DNA of 64,000 nt from NCBI GenBank assembly GCA_964539825.1, contig CAZIKF010000010.1:1-64000 (forward strand), written 5' to 3'. Both the position numbers and the translations under genes were made by a program. This document shows positions 18,119 to 27,843 of the stretch, one piece after another. Under the pieces are notes generated by a model that saw only the letters and a program-made list of their open reading frames with translations, was not told the DNA's origin and did not search any database. Position 1 is the first letter of the stretch; each line of letters starts with the position of its first letter. The stretch is from CAZIKF01 sp964539825. Lineage in GTDB: Bacteria > Muiribacteriota > UBA6191.

Positions 18119-18621
18119 AAGCAGAAATGCTTTACGCCATTGAGAGAAACCTCTTCACAAACCTCTTCCCGAACCAATCGCTCCAGGGATGCCTTGGCGT
18201 CATCAAGTTCAATACCAGCCTTGATGAGATCTCTGAGGGTTAGTTGGTTCAGTTCCGCTTCTTCTGCCAGGGAAACAATACGAGCCTCAAGTGATTCCTG
18301 CGGCACAGGGTTTTTTTCTTCGTAAATGGAATACCTGGCTTCTATGATTGAGCTGTCTTGAGCATGTGAACCGCCATCCCAGTCCCTGGGACTATAGCCT
18401 AAAAGCATATTAACTTCCCGAACTTGACGCTCCATTGTGACCAAATCATAAAGAGTGCCGAGAAAGAAGAGTCCACCGGTAAGTAGATAGAGCAGGCCTG
18501 TTCCATATTTTCCAAGATAAAATCGTTGGATCCCAGAACAACCAAAAAAAGAAGGCAGCGTAAGAAGATATCCAATTGAAACCTTTTTTGGCCCGTGGAA
18601 AGGATCAGGATGTACCTTCAT
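18115..18621 (-). CDS. TM2-domain membrane protein
   Basis: At 168 residues this is a TM2-type protein: a first hydrophobic segment reading SIGYLLTLPSFFGCSGIQRFYLGK, shortened here to its GIQRFYLGKYGTG signature, then a second helix LLYLLTGGLFFLGTLYD. The remaining cytoplasmic C-terminal tail (about 70-168) is helical and acidic, ending in a winged-helix-like LTLRDLIKAGI-type segment. TM2 proteins are common in bacteria but their roles are poorly known. Operon with folC (4-base overlap); divergent from msrB. Confidence 0.8.
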   Translation of the reverse strand: MKVHPDPFHGPKKVSIGYLLTLPSFFGCSGIQRFYLGKYGTGLLYLLTGGLFFLGTLYDLVTMERQVREVNMLLGYSPRDWDGGSHAQDSSIIEARYSIYEEKNPVPQESLEARIVSLAEEAELNQLTLRDLIKAGIELDDAKASLERLVREEVCEEVSLNGVKHFCF

Positions 18622-18660
18622 AGCATCAGTATAATACCATTCAGACCCAGGAGAGCTTTT

Positions 18661-19062
18661 ATGTGCCTAAAACTTGAAAAAAATGAACAAGAATGGAGAG
18701 AATCACTTTCTGAAGATCAATATAAAGTATTGAGGGAAAAGGCCACTGAGCGGCCCTTCAGCGGAACATATGTTCACTTTTGTGAAACAGGTACATATCT
18801 GTGCAAAGGGTGTTCTAACCCGCTCTTTTCTTCAAAGACTAAATTTGACGCCGGCTGTGGCTGGCCAAGCTTTTGGGATTCTCTCTCAGAAGACCGGGTT
18901 AAGCTGGTTGCCGACCATAGCCTGGGCATGAAACGTATCGAGGTAATTTGCGCTAAATGCGATTCTCACCTTGGCCATATTTTCGAAGATGGACCGCGAC
19001 CGACAGGGAAACGTTTTTGTATTAATTCCATAGCTCTTGAATTTAGTGAACAAAAAGATTGA
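18661..19062 (+). CDS. msrB: Peptide-methionine (R)-S-oxide reductase
   Basis: The 133-residue protein repairs the R form of methionine sulfoxide in proteins. It has both CxxC zinc pairs (CKGC and CAKC), GWPSFWDSL, HLGHIFEDGPRPTGKRFCINS and the catalytic Cys120. Start set at ATG 18661 because AGGAGAG lies just upstream; an in-frame upstream extension would run back over the divergent TM2 gene. No MsrA domain is fused, and no signal peptide is seen, so it should act in the cytoplasm. Confidence 0.95.
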   Translation: MCLKLEKNEQEWRESLSEDQYKVLREKATERPFSGTYVHFCETGTYLCKGCSNPLFSSKTKFDAGCGWPSFWDSLSEDRVKLVADHSLGMKRIEVICAKCDSHLGHIFEDGPRPTGKRFCINSIALEFSEQKD

Positions 19063-19214
19063 GACAAGGCTCTGTTCAAACTATGACCAATGATTCAGAA
19101 TCCAGGTCCTTTTCGTTCAGGTTTGACATAATCTTTCCCACCTTAGTTATTCCTGAGAAGATATTTCCTCCTTTGTGATGCCTCAGACCTTAAAATTGCA
19201 TAGAGGGGCTCTTC

Positions 19215-20657
19215 ATGTGTAAACCTAAACCAATCATCGGACATACCATCAAGAGCATGTTAGGACACATCGCAATTGAGGTTACTGCTGATCGAATGGA
19301 GGTATTTCTAACTCTCCTCCCCGATTCGGATGCTGGACAGGGATTTTCGGTGAGTGAAATTCAGACGATTCTGACGGAGGAAGGAATTGTTCATGGAATT
19401 CGTCTGAATACCATTGAGCGCAGTGTAGAAGAAGCGAATGCCATTGGAGATCCTGTTGAAGGAATCCTTATCGGAGAAGCAACCCCTATGCAGCCCCAAA
19501 AGGATGCCCATATTCAATACAATTTTAGAACTTCCTCCAAGGTTGAATTCAAAGAAGATGAACAGGGGCGAGTGAACTACCAGGAACTCGGGCTGATTAA
19601 CTCTGTATCCCAGGGAGAGATTCTTGCTCAAAAGATTCCCCTTGAAGAGGGTATTGCAGGTCTAAGCCTCTATGGTGAAGTCATCAATCCCGGTGCACCA
19701 AAGGATGTTCACCTGGTAACCGGTAAGAATGTGGAGATGACAGAGGACTCTTTGAGTTGCAGAGCACTGTGCACCGGACAGGTATTACTTAAGAATCGAA
19801 TCATCAACGTCACTCATTTATATGAAGTTCCCCATGACGTGGACTTAAATATTGGCAATATTACCTTTAATGGCGCCGTACTGATTCGAGGAAATGTCTT
19901 GGGGGGGTTTTCGATCAAAGCCACCGAAAGCGTAACCGTTTTGGGAATCGTGGAAGGAGCCACTATAGTTTGTGGCGGAGTTTTGGTCATCAAAGGAGGA
20001 ATCAAGGGAGGAGATAAGTGCGACATCCGCTGTAAGGCGGATTTAGTAACTTCTTTCGTGGAAGGAGCAAGCATAGAATGTCATGGAAATCTCTACGTAG
20101 AGACCTCCATAATCAACTCCCATGTAAAGTGTTATTCAAAAATACAAATGGGTACCCGCAAGGGAATCATAGTCGGCGGTGATGTTCTGGGGGTTCAGGG
20201 AATCCACTGCCAGGAGACAGGCTCGAGATTGGGTGTAACTACGCGCGTCACCATCGGTGACAAACCCGTTATTCGCGAAAGGCTAAGTGCGACGACACTG
20301 GAGATTGAAAAACAAAAGGAAATCCTGGCCAAAATCAAAAACGGCATGAAAGCTCATCAGCGTCTCTTCGATAATTTAGAAGTTTTACCCCCACAAAAAC
20401 GTGTACCCTTCCAAGAGGTCTTGAACGCAAAGGGCGAGACAGAGAAAAAAATTGGTCAGCTAATTGAATCTGTGGAAAAACTCCAAAATCTGTATCATTT
20501 TCGCTGCCTGGCCTCCCTCAAAGTTTTCCGTACAATCTACGCAAATACGATCATTCAGGTGGGCCATTCCCAGTACCCCGTTTTGAACAAGCTAGAACAC
20601 AGCGGCTTTTTTGAAGATCATGAAAAGCGAGAAGTGGAAGTCACTGCCCTGGCCTGA
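19215..20657 (+). CDS. FapA family (DUF342) polymer-forming beta-helix protein
   Basis: The 480-residue protein belongs to the DUF342/FapA family. An N-terminal domain (about 1-165) ends with ILAQKIPLEEGIAGLSLYGEVI and a PG turn. A central right-handed beta-helix follows (about 200-350, with repeated GNVxGG, VEGATI, IKGG and VEGASIECHGNLY turns), and then a C-terminal coiled coil (about 350-430). Family proteins are linked to cell shape, sporulation or surface functions in different bacteria, but no precise role is established. GAGGGG precedes the ATG. The 3' end overlaps the convergent gene by 17 bases. Confidence 0.8.
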   Translation: MCKPKPIIGHTIKSMLGHIAIEVTADRMEVFLTLLPDSDAGQGFSVSEIQTILTEEGIVHGIRLNTIERSVEEANAIGDPVEGILIGEATPMQPQKDAHIQYNFRTSSKVEFKEDEQGRVNYQELGLINSVSQGEILAQKIPLEEGIAGLSLYGEVINPGAPKDVHLVTGKNVEMTEDSLSCRALCTGQVLLKNRIINVTHLYEVPHDVDLNIGNITFNGAVLIRGNVLGGFSIKATESVTVLGIVEGATIVCGGVLVIKGGIKGGDKCDIRCKADLVTSFVEGASIECHGNLYVETSIINSHVKCYSKIQMGTRKGIIVGGDVLGVQGIHCQETGSRLGVTTRVTIGDKPVIRERLSATTLEIEKQKEILAKIKNGMKAHQRLFDNLEVLPPQKRVPFQEVLNAKGETEKKIGQLIESVEKLQNLYHFRCLASLKVFRTIYANTIIQVGHSQYPVLNKLEHSGFFEDHEKREVEVTALA

Positions 20658-22809
20658 GACCTGGAATTTGATTCTCGAATTGAGAACAAAGGATCAAGAA
20701 CGGTTGAGGACACGCGCCAACAGCAAGAAATTCTTCACCCGGGTAAGAGTAAGAGCCATAGGATTTTCTCCAGCGCACATAACTATTTTCAAGTTCCCTC
20801 TTCAGCTGATCAATCTGCCATTCAAGCAATTCTCTTAAGCGTTTTTTCTTGTTGAATTCAACAGATGGTATAGATTCTGAGCTTCGAAGAAATTCCCATA
20901 GCTCAAAAGTCTTCCCGCGGTCTTGTTCCATGATTAAGAAGTTCCGTCTTGCCTGGCTGAACTCTTCAATTCTCATGGGGTGGCGAGAAACAGAAGAAAA
21001 TAAATACGGCTCGGTTTCTATCACTAGCGAAAGTTTGCGCTGAGCGGTTTCAAAGTCCCTTTTCGCCAGGGCCCTGCTGGCTTGTTCAGCCTTTTTATAG
21101 GCGATTTTTTCGATCTTTTGTTCATCGAGCCCCGAATCGTTCAACATTTTTTGATACTCTCGTTTTTCCAGGGAATTACGAGCTTCCAAATAGTTTTTTG
21201 AAAGGGGGAATGCTCGCATAAAAAATTCCAATAAATGAGTCCCTTCGTGCCTGTTTATCCGATCCCATATTTTCTCTTGGACCGTAAGCCATGCCGCACG
21301 TGCCTGAGGCGTGTCTGGGAAATGAAAGATAAATCCCATCAATGCTCGAAGGAATCCATTTTCGACCGTTTTTTTCAAAACCTCATTCAAAACCTGGCTT
21401 CTTAACTCCGAGTCCGAATTTTCAATACAAAAAATTACCCAATCTCGGATGGATTCGCTCGTCATTCCCTTCGTATATCCCCTCATTTCCTTTAGATAGG
21501 ATCGCGCCAAACTCTGTGTTGGTGAATCCGGGAAAGTATGGACAAAGTTCTCCAGAGCCTGTCTTTGCCAATCTTTTCGAGCTTTAAGAACCCAGCTTTG
21601 ATGAACTCGCTTTCTATCTCTACCTTGTGAGTCCGTCCTTAGTACCCAAAGATCAGGGTTTCTTGAACCGCTCTTTAAGCTCTCCTTTGACGCAGAAGTG
21701 GTTTCACCTACAAATACATATCCTCCATTCCAACAGGGATCTACTCCATAAATAACCTCATTGACCTGGTTGGAGAATTGCCCTTCTAAATCCACCTCTA
21801 AATATTTATTGAATCCAAGAATCCAGCCAGAGGTGCCCTGGTCGGTAGCAGATTTTTGAAAACCTACGCCAAGAAAACCTCCACCAGGTTTAAAGGCAAG
21901 GGATTGAAAACTGGATCCCTTTTTTCCCTCGAAGAATTTGTTGAACTTACCTTCTTTGGAAAGGGTCAGCAAAACGGCCTTTGATTTTGGTCTGGTGGTT
22001 TCAGTTGATCCCGCTATCAGGATTTCTCCCGATTCGAGCTGACCAAGGGCATTAAACTTCTCGAATGGATAGGACTCATAGCGAAATTCCTCTAATAGCT
22101 CGCCATTTTCATTTACAAAGAGGATTTTACTTACCGCCCACGCTAGTCCCGGTTCCTTTTCGTAAGCTCCCAGGGCAAACTTATTACGTGAGATTCTGCA
22201 AAGACTTGTTCCAGCGCTAAATTGGCCAGGAATGGAAAATTGTTTGGAGTAAAGACGATTTCCCAATCCGTCGATCCTCCAAAGGCCTAACTGAGAACCC
22301 CATGTTCCTGTAACCAAAAAGGAATTGTCATCTAGTTGTAGTAATGTACTGGCTTGATCGTCAGGACCGCCTCCAAACTCTTTTTCCCAGATCAAATCTC
22401 CCCCGGGACCAAATCTAAGCAACCAGGCTCTTCTCGAATAGAGTGGTTCCAATGCTCGATTTTTGTGGCGGGTAAGAATCGAACGGAAACCCGCCACCAG
22501 AATTCCACCATCCTCAGTTTCCAAGAGATTCAAACCTCGGTTTTTCTGATGCGCCCCCCTGACTCTTTCCCATAGAATCTTTCCCTTGGAATCTAGTCGC
22601 AGGACCCATAACGAAGTTCCCTTTTTACCTTCCTTTTCTCCGGTGAGACAGTAGCCACCATCTCTCAATTGAATAATTGCTCTACCCGACTCCTTCTCCT
22701 TAGACCCGAATACCTTATCAAACAAATTTTCAGCTTCGGGTAACTCGAGAGCCCATGGCCGTGTCAAAAAAAATAAGAAAAGATAGAGAAAAGAGAGGGT
22801 CCGTTTCAT
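20641..22809 (-). CDS. Exported beta-propeller-like protein with helical C-terminal region
   Basis: The 722-residue protein has a signal peptide (1-21). Residues about 30-400 contain repeated blades of the type 'WVLRLDSKGKILWER...GG...LLQLDDNSFLVTG', a PQQ/WD-like propeller pattern seen in secreted proteins of Gram-negative bacteria. The C-terminal third is helical and tetratricopeptide-like, rich in Glu, Arg and Phe. Function unknown. The ATG at 22809 is chosen because GGAG precedes it by seven bases and the signal peptide begins there; ten more in-frame codons exist upstream. Confidence 0.65.
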   Translation of the reverse strand: MKRTLSFLYLFLFFLTRPWALELPEAENLFDKVFGSKEKESGRAIIQLRDGGYCLTGEKEGKKGTSLWVLRLDSKGKILWERVRGAHQKNRGLNLLETEDGGILVAGFRSILTRHKNRALEPLYSRRAWLLRFGPGGDLIWEKEFGGGPDDQASTLLQLDDNSFLVTGTWGSQLGLWRIDGLGNRLYSKQFSIPGQFSAGTSLCRISRNKFALGAYEKEPGLAWAVSKILFVNENGELLEEFRYESYPFEKFNALGQLESGEILIAGSTETTRPKSKAVLLTLSKEGKFNKFFEGKKGSSFQSLAFKPGGGFLGVGFQKSATDQGTSGWILGFNKYLEVDLEGQFSNQVNEVIYGVDPCWNGGYVFVGETTSASKESLKSGSRNPDLWVLRTDSQGRDRKRVHQSWVLKARKDWQRQALENFVHTFPDSPTQSLARSYLKEMRGYTKGMTSESIRDWVIFCIENSDSELRSQVLNEVLKKTVENGFLRALMGFIFHFPDTPQARAAWLTVQEKIWDRINRHEGTHLLEFFMRAFPLSKNYLEARNSLEKREYQKMLNDSGLDEQKIEKIAYKKAEQASRALAKRDFETAQRKLSLVIETEPYLFSSVSRHPMRIEEFSQARRNFLIMEQDRGKTFELWEFLRSSESIPSVEFNKKKRLRELLEWQIDQLKRELENSYVRWRKSYGSYSYPGEEFLAVGACPQPFLILCSQFENQIPGLRPGQ

Positions 22810-22878
22810 AAGGAGGCTCCACAACTTCTTTCGGCTCAACTTGTGACGTGCAAAGAGGGCTGGCTGTGAAACAGGGTC

Positions 22879-23364
22879 TTATGGTTTTGATTCTCCTACC
22901 CTGGGAAACAAGCGTTCAAAGGTTTTTATAGACTCGTATCGGAGAAGATTTTGATGACGAGGAGCTACAAAACCCTTCATAGCGTTCTTTAACATACTCC
23001 GGGATTCCTTTATGACGGTATGAAGTTGACGTGCCTGTAAAGCTCTGGCACTAAGTCTGGTCATTACCCTCATGGTTTTGCCAGCACGATGCTTTCGAAA
23101 AAATCCAAGACATTCCTCTACCTGTAAAAGCCACTCAGAGGATAAATCCAGGTAATTTAAAGCGGCTTTTTTTCTTGATTCCAGATCCGGAGCCGACACT
23201 ATTTTTGAAATCCATTTGTCATGCTGGGATTCAACCGTTTTCAAGCGCTCTTCGAAAACCTCCGTATCTTGTGGTATATGGTCTCTTTTCCAAACCTCGT
23301 AGGATAGATAGCCCAGGATCATTACAACGGCTGCAAAAATAAGTCTAGAGCGAAGAACTTTCAA
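22879..23364 (-). CDS. Small protein with N-terminal transmembrane helix
   Basis: The 161-residue protein has basic residues and one hydrophobic helix at about 7-24. A largely helical, Lys/Arg/Glu-rich remainder follows (coiled segments around 35-110). It is probably anchored in the cytoplasmic membrane with the helical part outside. Family not recognised. It lies 22 bases after the small hypothetical gene at 23387 and upstream of the propeller-like gene on the same strand, so the three may form an operon. Confidence 0.5.
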   Translation of the reverse strand: MKVLRSRLIFAAVVMILGYLSYEVWKRDHIPQDTEVFEERLKTVESQHDKWISKIVSAPDLESRKKAALNYLDLSSEWLLQVEECLGFFRKHRAGKTMRVMTRLSARALQARQLHTVIKESRSMLKNAMKGFVAPRHQNLLRYESIKTFERLFPRVGESKP

Positions 23365-23386
23365 TTTTCGACCCCTTTTTGACTTA

Positions 23387-23686
23387 CTACCAGAAATAGA
23401 CCGAGTCCTTATTTTGAATTCCTTTGCAAGTGCCCGGTTCCCATCCGTCCAAATCCCAATATTTTCGCGCTAGTTTCCAAAACTTATGTGGATTCGCTCG
23501 TCTACAAAGTACAAAGTTTTCGCGAGCCTCATGGGCTTCATCAAAGTTTTTCAACAGGAGTCGAAAAGAAGTTTCTTCGTCTAATCCCAGTTTGATCAGG
23601 GCTTCTCCATGACGAATCCATGAAATTTGATCTCTATTTGCTGAGTAGCATAGATCCTGTTCACACTCTACCCAATCACCCTCCAT
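23387..23686 (-). CDS. Small hypothetical protein
   Basis: A 99-residue acidic, Trp- and Cys-containing protein (four Cys, six Trp). It has no signal peptide, membrane segment or motif I recognise. Helical segments rich in Glu and Ala occupy the middle (DEAHEARENFVLCRR). It is first of three minus-strand genes running towards 20641. Coding status is supported by position, spacing and an open frame rather than homology. Confidence 0.4.
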   Translation of the reverse strand: MEGDWVECEQDLCYSANRDQISWIRHGEALIKLGLDEETSFRLLLKNFDEAHEARENFVLCRRANPHKFWKLARKYWDLDGWEPGTCKGIQNKDSVYFW

Positions 23687-23847
23687 GAAATCCCTTCCCG
23701 TTAGATTGTATCTTCTAAAAAGTATAACCGTATTTCTTCAGTGTTTAGAGAATCCTTGGAGCTTTGGTAAACAATTTCCAACCTGAGCCTACAAAAGAGT
23801 TTAACTTATGATAATGACGATGGGTTCGAATCCCTTTTCAGTGAGTA

Positions 23848-23853
23848 TATAAT
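23848..23853 (+). promoter_or_regulatory. Possible -10 box before the gene at 23875
   Basis: A perfect TATAAT ends 22 bases before the ATG at 23875. The -35 position 17 bases upstream (TTCGAA) is weak. Start of transcription would fall near 23860, giving a very short leader without an evident ribosome-binding site. Confidence 0.4.
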
Positions 23854-23874
23854 GGTAAAGCTAGTCCTCTCTTT

Positions 23875-24627
23875 ATGAAGTCACTACTCTTTCTCATTTT
23901 CATTCCTGGTCTATTGATACCCGTCGACAGGTGCCATGGTTCACCAAGGGTCCTAGAAATACCGGTAGGAAATACAAACAAGACTCTAAAAGTAAGGGAG
24001 TATCTCCTCAACTCCCACTCAGAACTGCTCAAGTACCACCAGGAAAAAAAGGGACTCTACCGTTTTGAATATCATTTTCCAGGAGGAACCTTTAAAGGCC
24101 TAATCTCCGGTTGGGACGAAGCCGTTTTAGAGCGCTGGAAATCAGGTAAATTGACCTTCAAAGACTTAGAAAATATCAAAGACTACTGGTTAAGTCTCAG
24201 CTTGGATTTAAATATCCTTATTGAGAAACTCAATCCACGAATAGAAACCTTGCGCAAACGTTACCCAGTTCCACGGCTTGATCTTCGGCCTGGCAATGAC
24301 AGCATTCATTTTTCAGCTCAGACCAGGTGGAACTTAATTAAGCCGATTGTTCCCTGGTTTCCGGGTATTAGTCTCATTGATAATCATACTCCGGTGAGTT
24401 TTTCCCTGGTTCTAAGGCCCACAATTAAGAAAAAGCTGCTCTATTTTGAGTTTGTACATGCACAGTTGATGAACCATGACCTGACCAGTACCTTCAATTC
24501 TGTTTTCATCCCAAGAATCTATCTCGATCTAAAGAACGTTCTTCTTTTCAACAAAAACGTAAAGGTCGGAATTCGCAATGGTCAGTTTTATTTCTCCTCC
24601 AAATCCAGGGGAGATCCCCAGTCTTGA
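23875..24627 (+). CDS. Exported protein of unknown function
   Basis: The 250-residue product has a signal peptide ending around residue 22 (RCHGSP). The mature part mixes strands and helices, and its second half is beta-rich with repeated hydrophobic/aromatic patterns and basic residues. I do not recognise the family. The next gene starts within a few bases of its stop codon, so this exported protein and the membrane coiled-coil protein are probably made together. Confidence 0.6.
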   Translation: MKSLLFLIFIPGLLIPVDRCHGSPRVLEIPVGNTNKTLKVREYLLNSHSELLKYHQEKKGLYRFEYHFPGGTFKGLISGWDEAVLERWKSGKLTFKDLENIKDYWLSLSLDLNILIEKLNPRIETLRKRYPVPRLDLRPGNDSIHFSAQTRWNLIKPIVPWFPGISLIDNHTPVSFSLVLRPTIKKKLLYFEFVHAQLMNHDLTSTFNSVFIPRIYLDLKNVLLFNKNVKVGIRNGQFYFSSKSRGDPQS

Positions 24628-24629
24628 AT

Positions 24630-26096
24630 ATGGCTTTTGATCCCCGTAAGAAACCCCTCAACCTGGATCAATTATCACGATTTGTCTTCTCCACCTATTT
24701 ATATGAAGTCGCCCGCTCAGACAATGTAAGTCCCGATCTTGGAATTCAAAATCGATTGGCTTCTTTCTTGAGACTCGATAATTTGGCCTCCAAGGAAATT
24801 CAAGAGCAGGTAGAAAGCCGAATCAGCGCTTATTTGCATGCGGATATTTTTGACTGGCACAGATTTTTTCGAAAAATCGAAGATCGTTTGCGTCTCGAGG
24901 CCTCTGAAAAACAAGCTGAAGCGTTTCTCAGGGATCTGGCCGGATTGTTTTTAGAAGATCCTTCATTTCCTAAAGAGCTACAGAATCGTTTTCAACCCAG
25001 GCCTGCACAAACCAGAGTCAAGCTGGACAGGGATTCGGAGTTCAAGGATCTCTTACAAGAGGTCTCTGAAATGGACTGGGAGATGGAGTTGGAAGCTTTC
25101 CGAGAGGGGGTCGTACAAAGAAAAGTAGATGAGGAGCTTGAATTGCTCTTTGCGCAACTGCAAGAAGCATCACTGAAAAAAGGGGCGCTAATCGGGGCTG
25201 TTTTTCTTGGTTTGTTGGGACTCTTCGCCGGGAAAGAACTGATTCTGGTACTGACATTATTGGGATTTCTGGGTATTGGAATCAGTATGGCGTTTCTAAT
25301 GGGGGCTGCCGGACTTGTCTTCGGGGTCATCATAGCGATGGTGGGGGCTATATTTTCAATTGGAGGTTTGGGCGCTATTCTTTCAGGTTCCAGTGGACTC
25401 CTGGTACCCCTCCTTGGATTCTTAAGCTGTGCTGTGCTGGGAGCACTGGTGGGGGCAGGATTCCATGTGAAGATACAGCGCCTTTTGCTGAATCGCCGCC
25501 GAGAGGAGATTGCTATCCCGCTTCGTGAGAAGCACTCAACTCTGATACTTGAACCCTCTGAGTTGCTTACCTTTTGGGAAAATCGTGCTTCTTTATTTCT
25601 AACCGACCGTATGCGCCGCGTGGAAGATCGGCTAAAAAACATGCGTAGAAATACCGCTGAATCCCTGAGCCTTGAAGAAGAGCTCATTAAGAAGGGAGGA
25701 GAGGCGGAATTAATGATAGAGCTTCGTTCTGGACGACAAATGGTTGAAATCTCCATCCGTGATGCTGTTCAACTCAAGGAAGCCCTGGCCACACTGCATA
25801 GCCGTTTTCGAGATAAAATTCAGGAACTCAAAGTTCTGGTTGATCGACAAAAGGAAATCGAAAAACAAGTTTATCTTGAGGAGGAACTTCAAGGAAGAAT
25901 TCGAAAGACCCTAAAGGCGGCACGAACCCTTAGACGGGATTGGGAAGAAGAGAGCGATCAGCTCCAATCAGAAATTCAGGGCATGGCTGAAGCGTTTCAA
26001 GAACAGTTGTTCCAGAGTCGTGACTTTGTACTTGCTCAACTAAACCTGGATGATAGCCAGCAAATCGACCAGGTTGGAATCCAAGAGAAATCCTGA
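24630..26096 (+). CDS. Polytopic membrane protein with long C-terminal coiled coil
   Basis: The 488-residue protein has a soluble, acidic, helical N-terminus (1-180) and a Gly/Ala/Leu-rich membrane region (about 185-285, three to four helices, with glycine-zipper-like runs). The long Arg/Glu-rich coiled coil (about 300-480) must be cytoplasmic or periplasmic as a unit. Family not recognised. The ATG at 24630 is used; a TTG at 24624 overlapping the upstream stop codon is also possible and has a better-spaced GGGGAG. A long open frame on the other strand here is a shadow of this repetitive sequence. Confidence 0.6.
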   Translation: MAFDPRKKPLNLDQLSRFVFSTYLYEVARSDNVSPDLGIQNRLASFLRLDNLASKEIQEQVESRISAYLHADIFDWHRFFRKIEDRLRLEASEKQAEAFLRDLAGLFLEDPSFPKELQNRFQPRPAQTRVKLDRDSEFKDLLQEVSEMDWEMELEAFREGVVQRKVDEELELLFAQLQEASLKKGALIGAVFLGLLGLFAGKELILVLTLLGFLGIGISMAFLMGAAGLVFGVIIAMVGAIFSIGGLGAILSGSSGLLVPLLGFLSCAVLGALVGAGFHVKIQRLLLNRRREEIAIPLREKHSTLILEPSELLTFWENRASLFLTDRMRRVEDRLKNMRRNTAESLSLEEELIKKGGEAELMIELRSGRQMVEISIRDAVQLKEALATLHSRFRDKIQELKVLVDRQKEIEKQVYLEEELQGRIRKTLKAARTLRRDWEEESDQLQSEIQGMAEAFQEQLFQSRDFVLAQLNLDDSQQIDQVGIQEKS

Positions 26097-26139
26097 TCCC
26101 TCCCGAGTAGAATAGGAAGAATCACTCCTGGGAGATTAC

Positions 26140-27840
26140 ATGATCACTGAACTCAAATCCATTCTTCTGAAAGCACTTGATTCCCTTGAGGGAACCGATC
26201 AAAACCTTCTTGAGGTCGTGCCGGCCACCCATCCTCGGTTTGGGGATTTTCAAACCAATGTAGCTCTTCAACATGCCAAAATTCTAAGGAAAAGCCCACT
26301 GGTGATCGCTGAAGAACTCGTTTCTCACCTGAGTTGCGATGAATTGCTCGAATCTGTGGAAGTTCAGAAACCCGGTTTCATTAACTTACGACTCTCCAAG
26401 TCCTTTCTTGAATCCAGACTTTCAACACTTTACAACAGTGAGAATTTAGATCTCCCCAGCCTCAAGGCTCCCAGAACGATGGTTCTTGATTATTCCTCTC
26501 CAAATGTGGCTAAAACTATGCATGTTGCTCATCTTCGCTCCACAATTCAGGGAGAATCCTTAAAGAGGATTTACCGGGCCCTGGGCTGGAAGGTAATTGC
26601 TGATAACCACATTGGGGATTGGGGAACACAATTTGGAAAACTTCTCTTTGCTTACAAGAATTTCGAACACCCAGGCCATCATGCCCAGGATTCCATTGCC
26701 ATGCTTGAGGAAATTTACCAGGAATTCGTACGCAAAGCGGAGGGGGAGCCTGAACTAGAAGAACGAGCCAGGGAGGAATTGGCGTCTTTACAACGAAAGG
26801 AAGAGCCCAACTATTCCCTGTGGAAGAAGTTTTTAAAAATCTCCCTGGGGGAATTCCATGGACTGTATGAAAGGCTTGGTATTGAATTTGATACCGAGCT
26901 TGGTGAATCTTTCTATCACGACAAACTTTCACCTACAGTGGAATCAATTCGTAAGATGGGGCTATCGAGGAAATCAGAAGGAGCAGAGGTCATTTTCTTC
27001 GAGGATGATCAATTTCCACCCTTTTTGATTCAGAAGAAAGATGGCTCGTTTCTATATTCCACGACTGATATAGCCGCCATTCTCTATCGAGAAGAAACTT
27101 ATTCTCCAGATCGCATCGTCTATGTAACCGATAATCGGCAAAAACTTCATTTTCAACAGCTTTTCAAAGTAGCTGACTCCATGGGTCTTGGAGTAGAACT
27201 TATCCATGCTCCTTTTGGTTTGATGAAGTTTGAACAAGGCGTCGTCATGTCAACTCGAAAAGGCGCTGTGATTCGGCTGGAAGAATTGCTTGATGAAGCT
27301 CAAAATAGAGCCTATGGGGTGATTAAGGATTCCCCATATAGCCAGGTCGAAAAACAGGAAATCGCCCGGATCGTTGGCCTGGGCGCCGTGAAATATCAGG
27401 ACCTATGCCAAAATCCAGCATCAGATATTCTTTTTTCCTGGGAAAAAGCGTTGAATCTCGAGGGAAACTCAGCTCCTTATCTACAATATGCTTATGCCAG
27501 GGTGTGCGGAATTTCGCGAAAATATTCTTCTCAATTCGAAATTCCTCAAGGGAAAACTTCCTTCAAACTTAGAGACTCCGCTGAAAGGGACCTGGCCCTC
27601 TTTTTTTTCCTCTATCCCCATGCAGTCTCACAGGCAGCTAGCCAATATAAGCCTCATATAGTTGCGGAATATCTTTTCAATCTCGCTCAAAAATTCGCTT
27701 CTTTCTATGCCCAATGCAGTGTATTGAAAGAGCAGGATAGCGCGGTAAGAGAATCTCGTTTTCATCTTTGCTCACTGAGCGCAAGAATATTAGCGCATGG
27801 TCTGAATCTGCTTGGTATTGAGATCATGGAACGCATGTAG
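26140..27840 (+). CDS. argS: Arginyl-tRNA synthetase
   Basis: A 566-residue class I aminoacyl-tRNA synthetase charging tRNA-Arg. The N-terminal Arg-tRNA synthetase domain is followed by the HIGH-type sequence in SSPNVAKTMHVAHLRST. Then come DNHIGDWGTQFGKL (family-specific), a KMSK-region equivalent in MSTRKGAVI, and the C-terminal anticodon-binding helical domain ending in GIEIMERM. Length is usual. GGGAG lies upstream of the ATG. The next gene follows after only three bases. Confidence 0.96.
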   Translation: MITELKSILLKALDSLEGTDQNLLEVVPATHPRFGDFQTNVALQHAKILRKSPLVIAEELVSHLSCDELLESVEVQKPGFINLRLSKSFLESRLSTLYNSENLDLPSLKAPRTMVLDYSSPNVAKTMHVAHLRSTIQGESLKRIYRALGWKVIADNHIGDWGTQFGKLLFAYKNFEHPGHHAQDSIAMLEEIYQEFVRKAEGEPELEERAREELASLQRKEEPNYSLWKKFLKISLGEFHGLYERLGIEFDTELGESFYHDKLSPTVESIRKMGLSRKSEGAEVIFFEDDQFPPFLIQKKDGSFLYSTTDIAAILYREETYSPDRIVYVTDNRQKLHFQQLFKVADSMGLGVELIHAPFGLMKFEQGVVMSTRKGAVIRLEELLDEAQNRAYGVIKDSPYSQVEKQEIARIVGLGAVKYQDLCQNPASDILFSWEKALNLEGNSAPYLQYAYARVCGISRKYSSQFEIPQGKTSFKLRDSAERDLALFFFLYPHAVSQAASQYKPHIVAEYLFNLAQKFASFYAQCSVLKEQDSAVRESRFHLCSLSARILAHGLNLLGIEIMERM

Positions 27841-27843
27841 CAT

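Noticed and set aside
19123..19152. Promoter for the FapA-like gene
   Set aside because: TTGACA is present, but no acceptable -10 box lies 16-18 bases downstream.
23822..23843. tRNA-like T-arm sequence (GGGTTCGAATCCC)
   Set aside because: The T-loop looks right, but no matching 5' acceptor strand (CACTGAA would be needed) or anticodon arm lies upstream. Probably chance.
24992..25756. 254-codon open frame on the minus strand
   Set aside because: It is the antisense shadow of the repetitive membrane/coiled-coil gene, Ser/Arg/Pro-rich, with no start signal.
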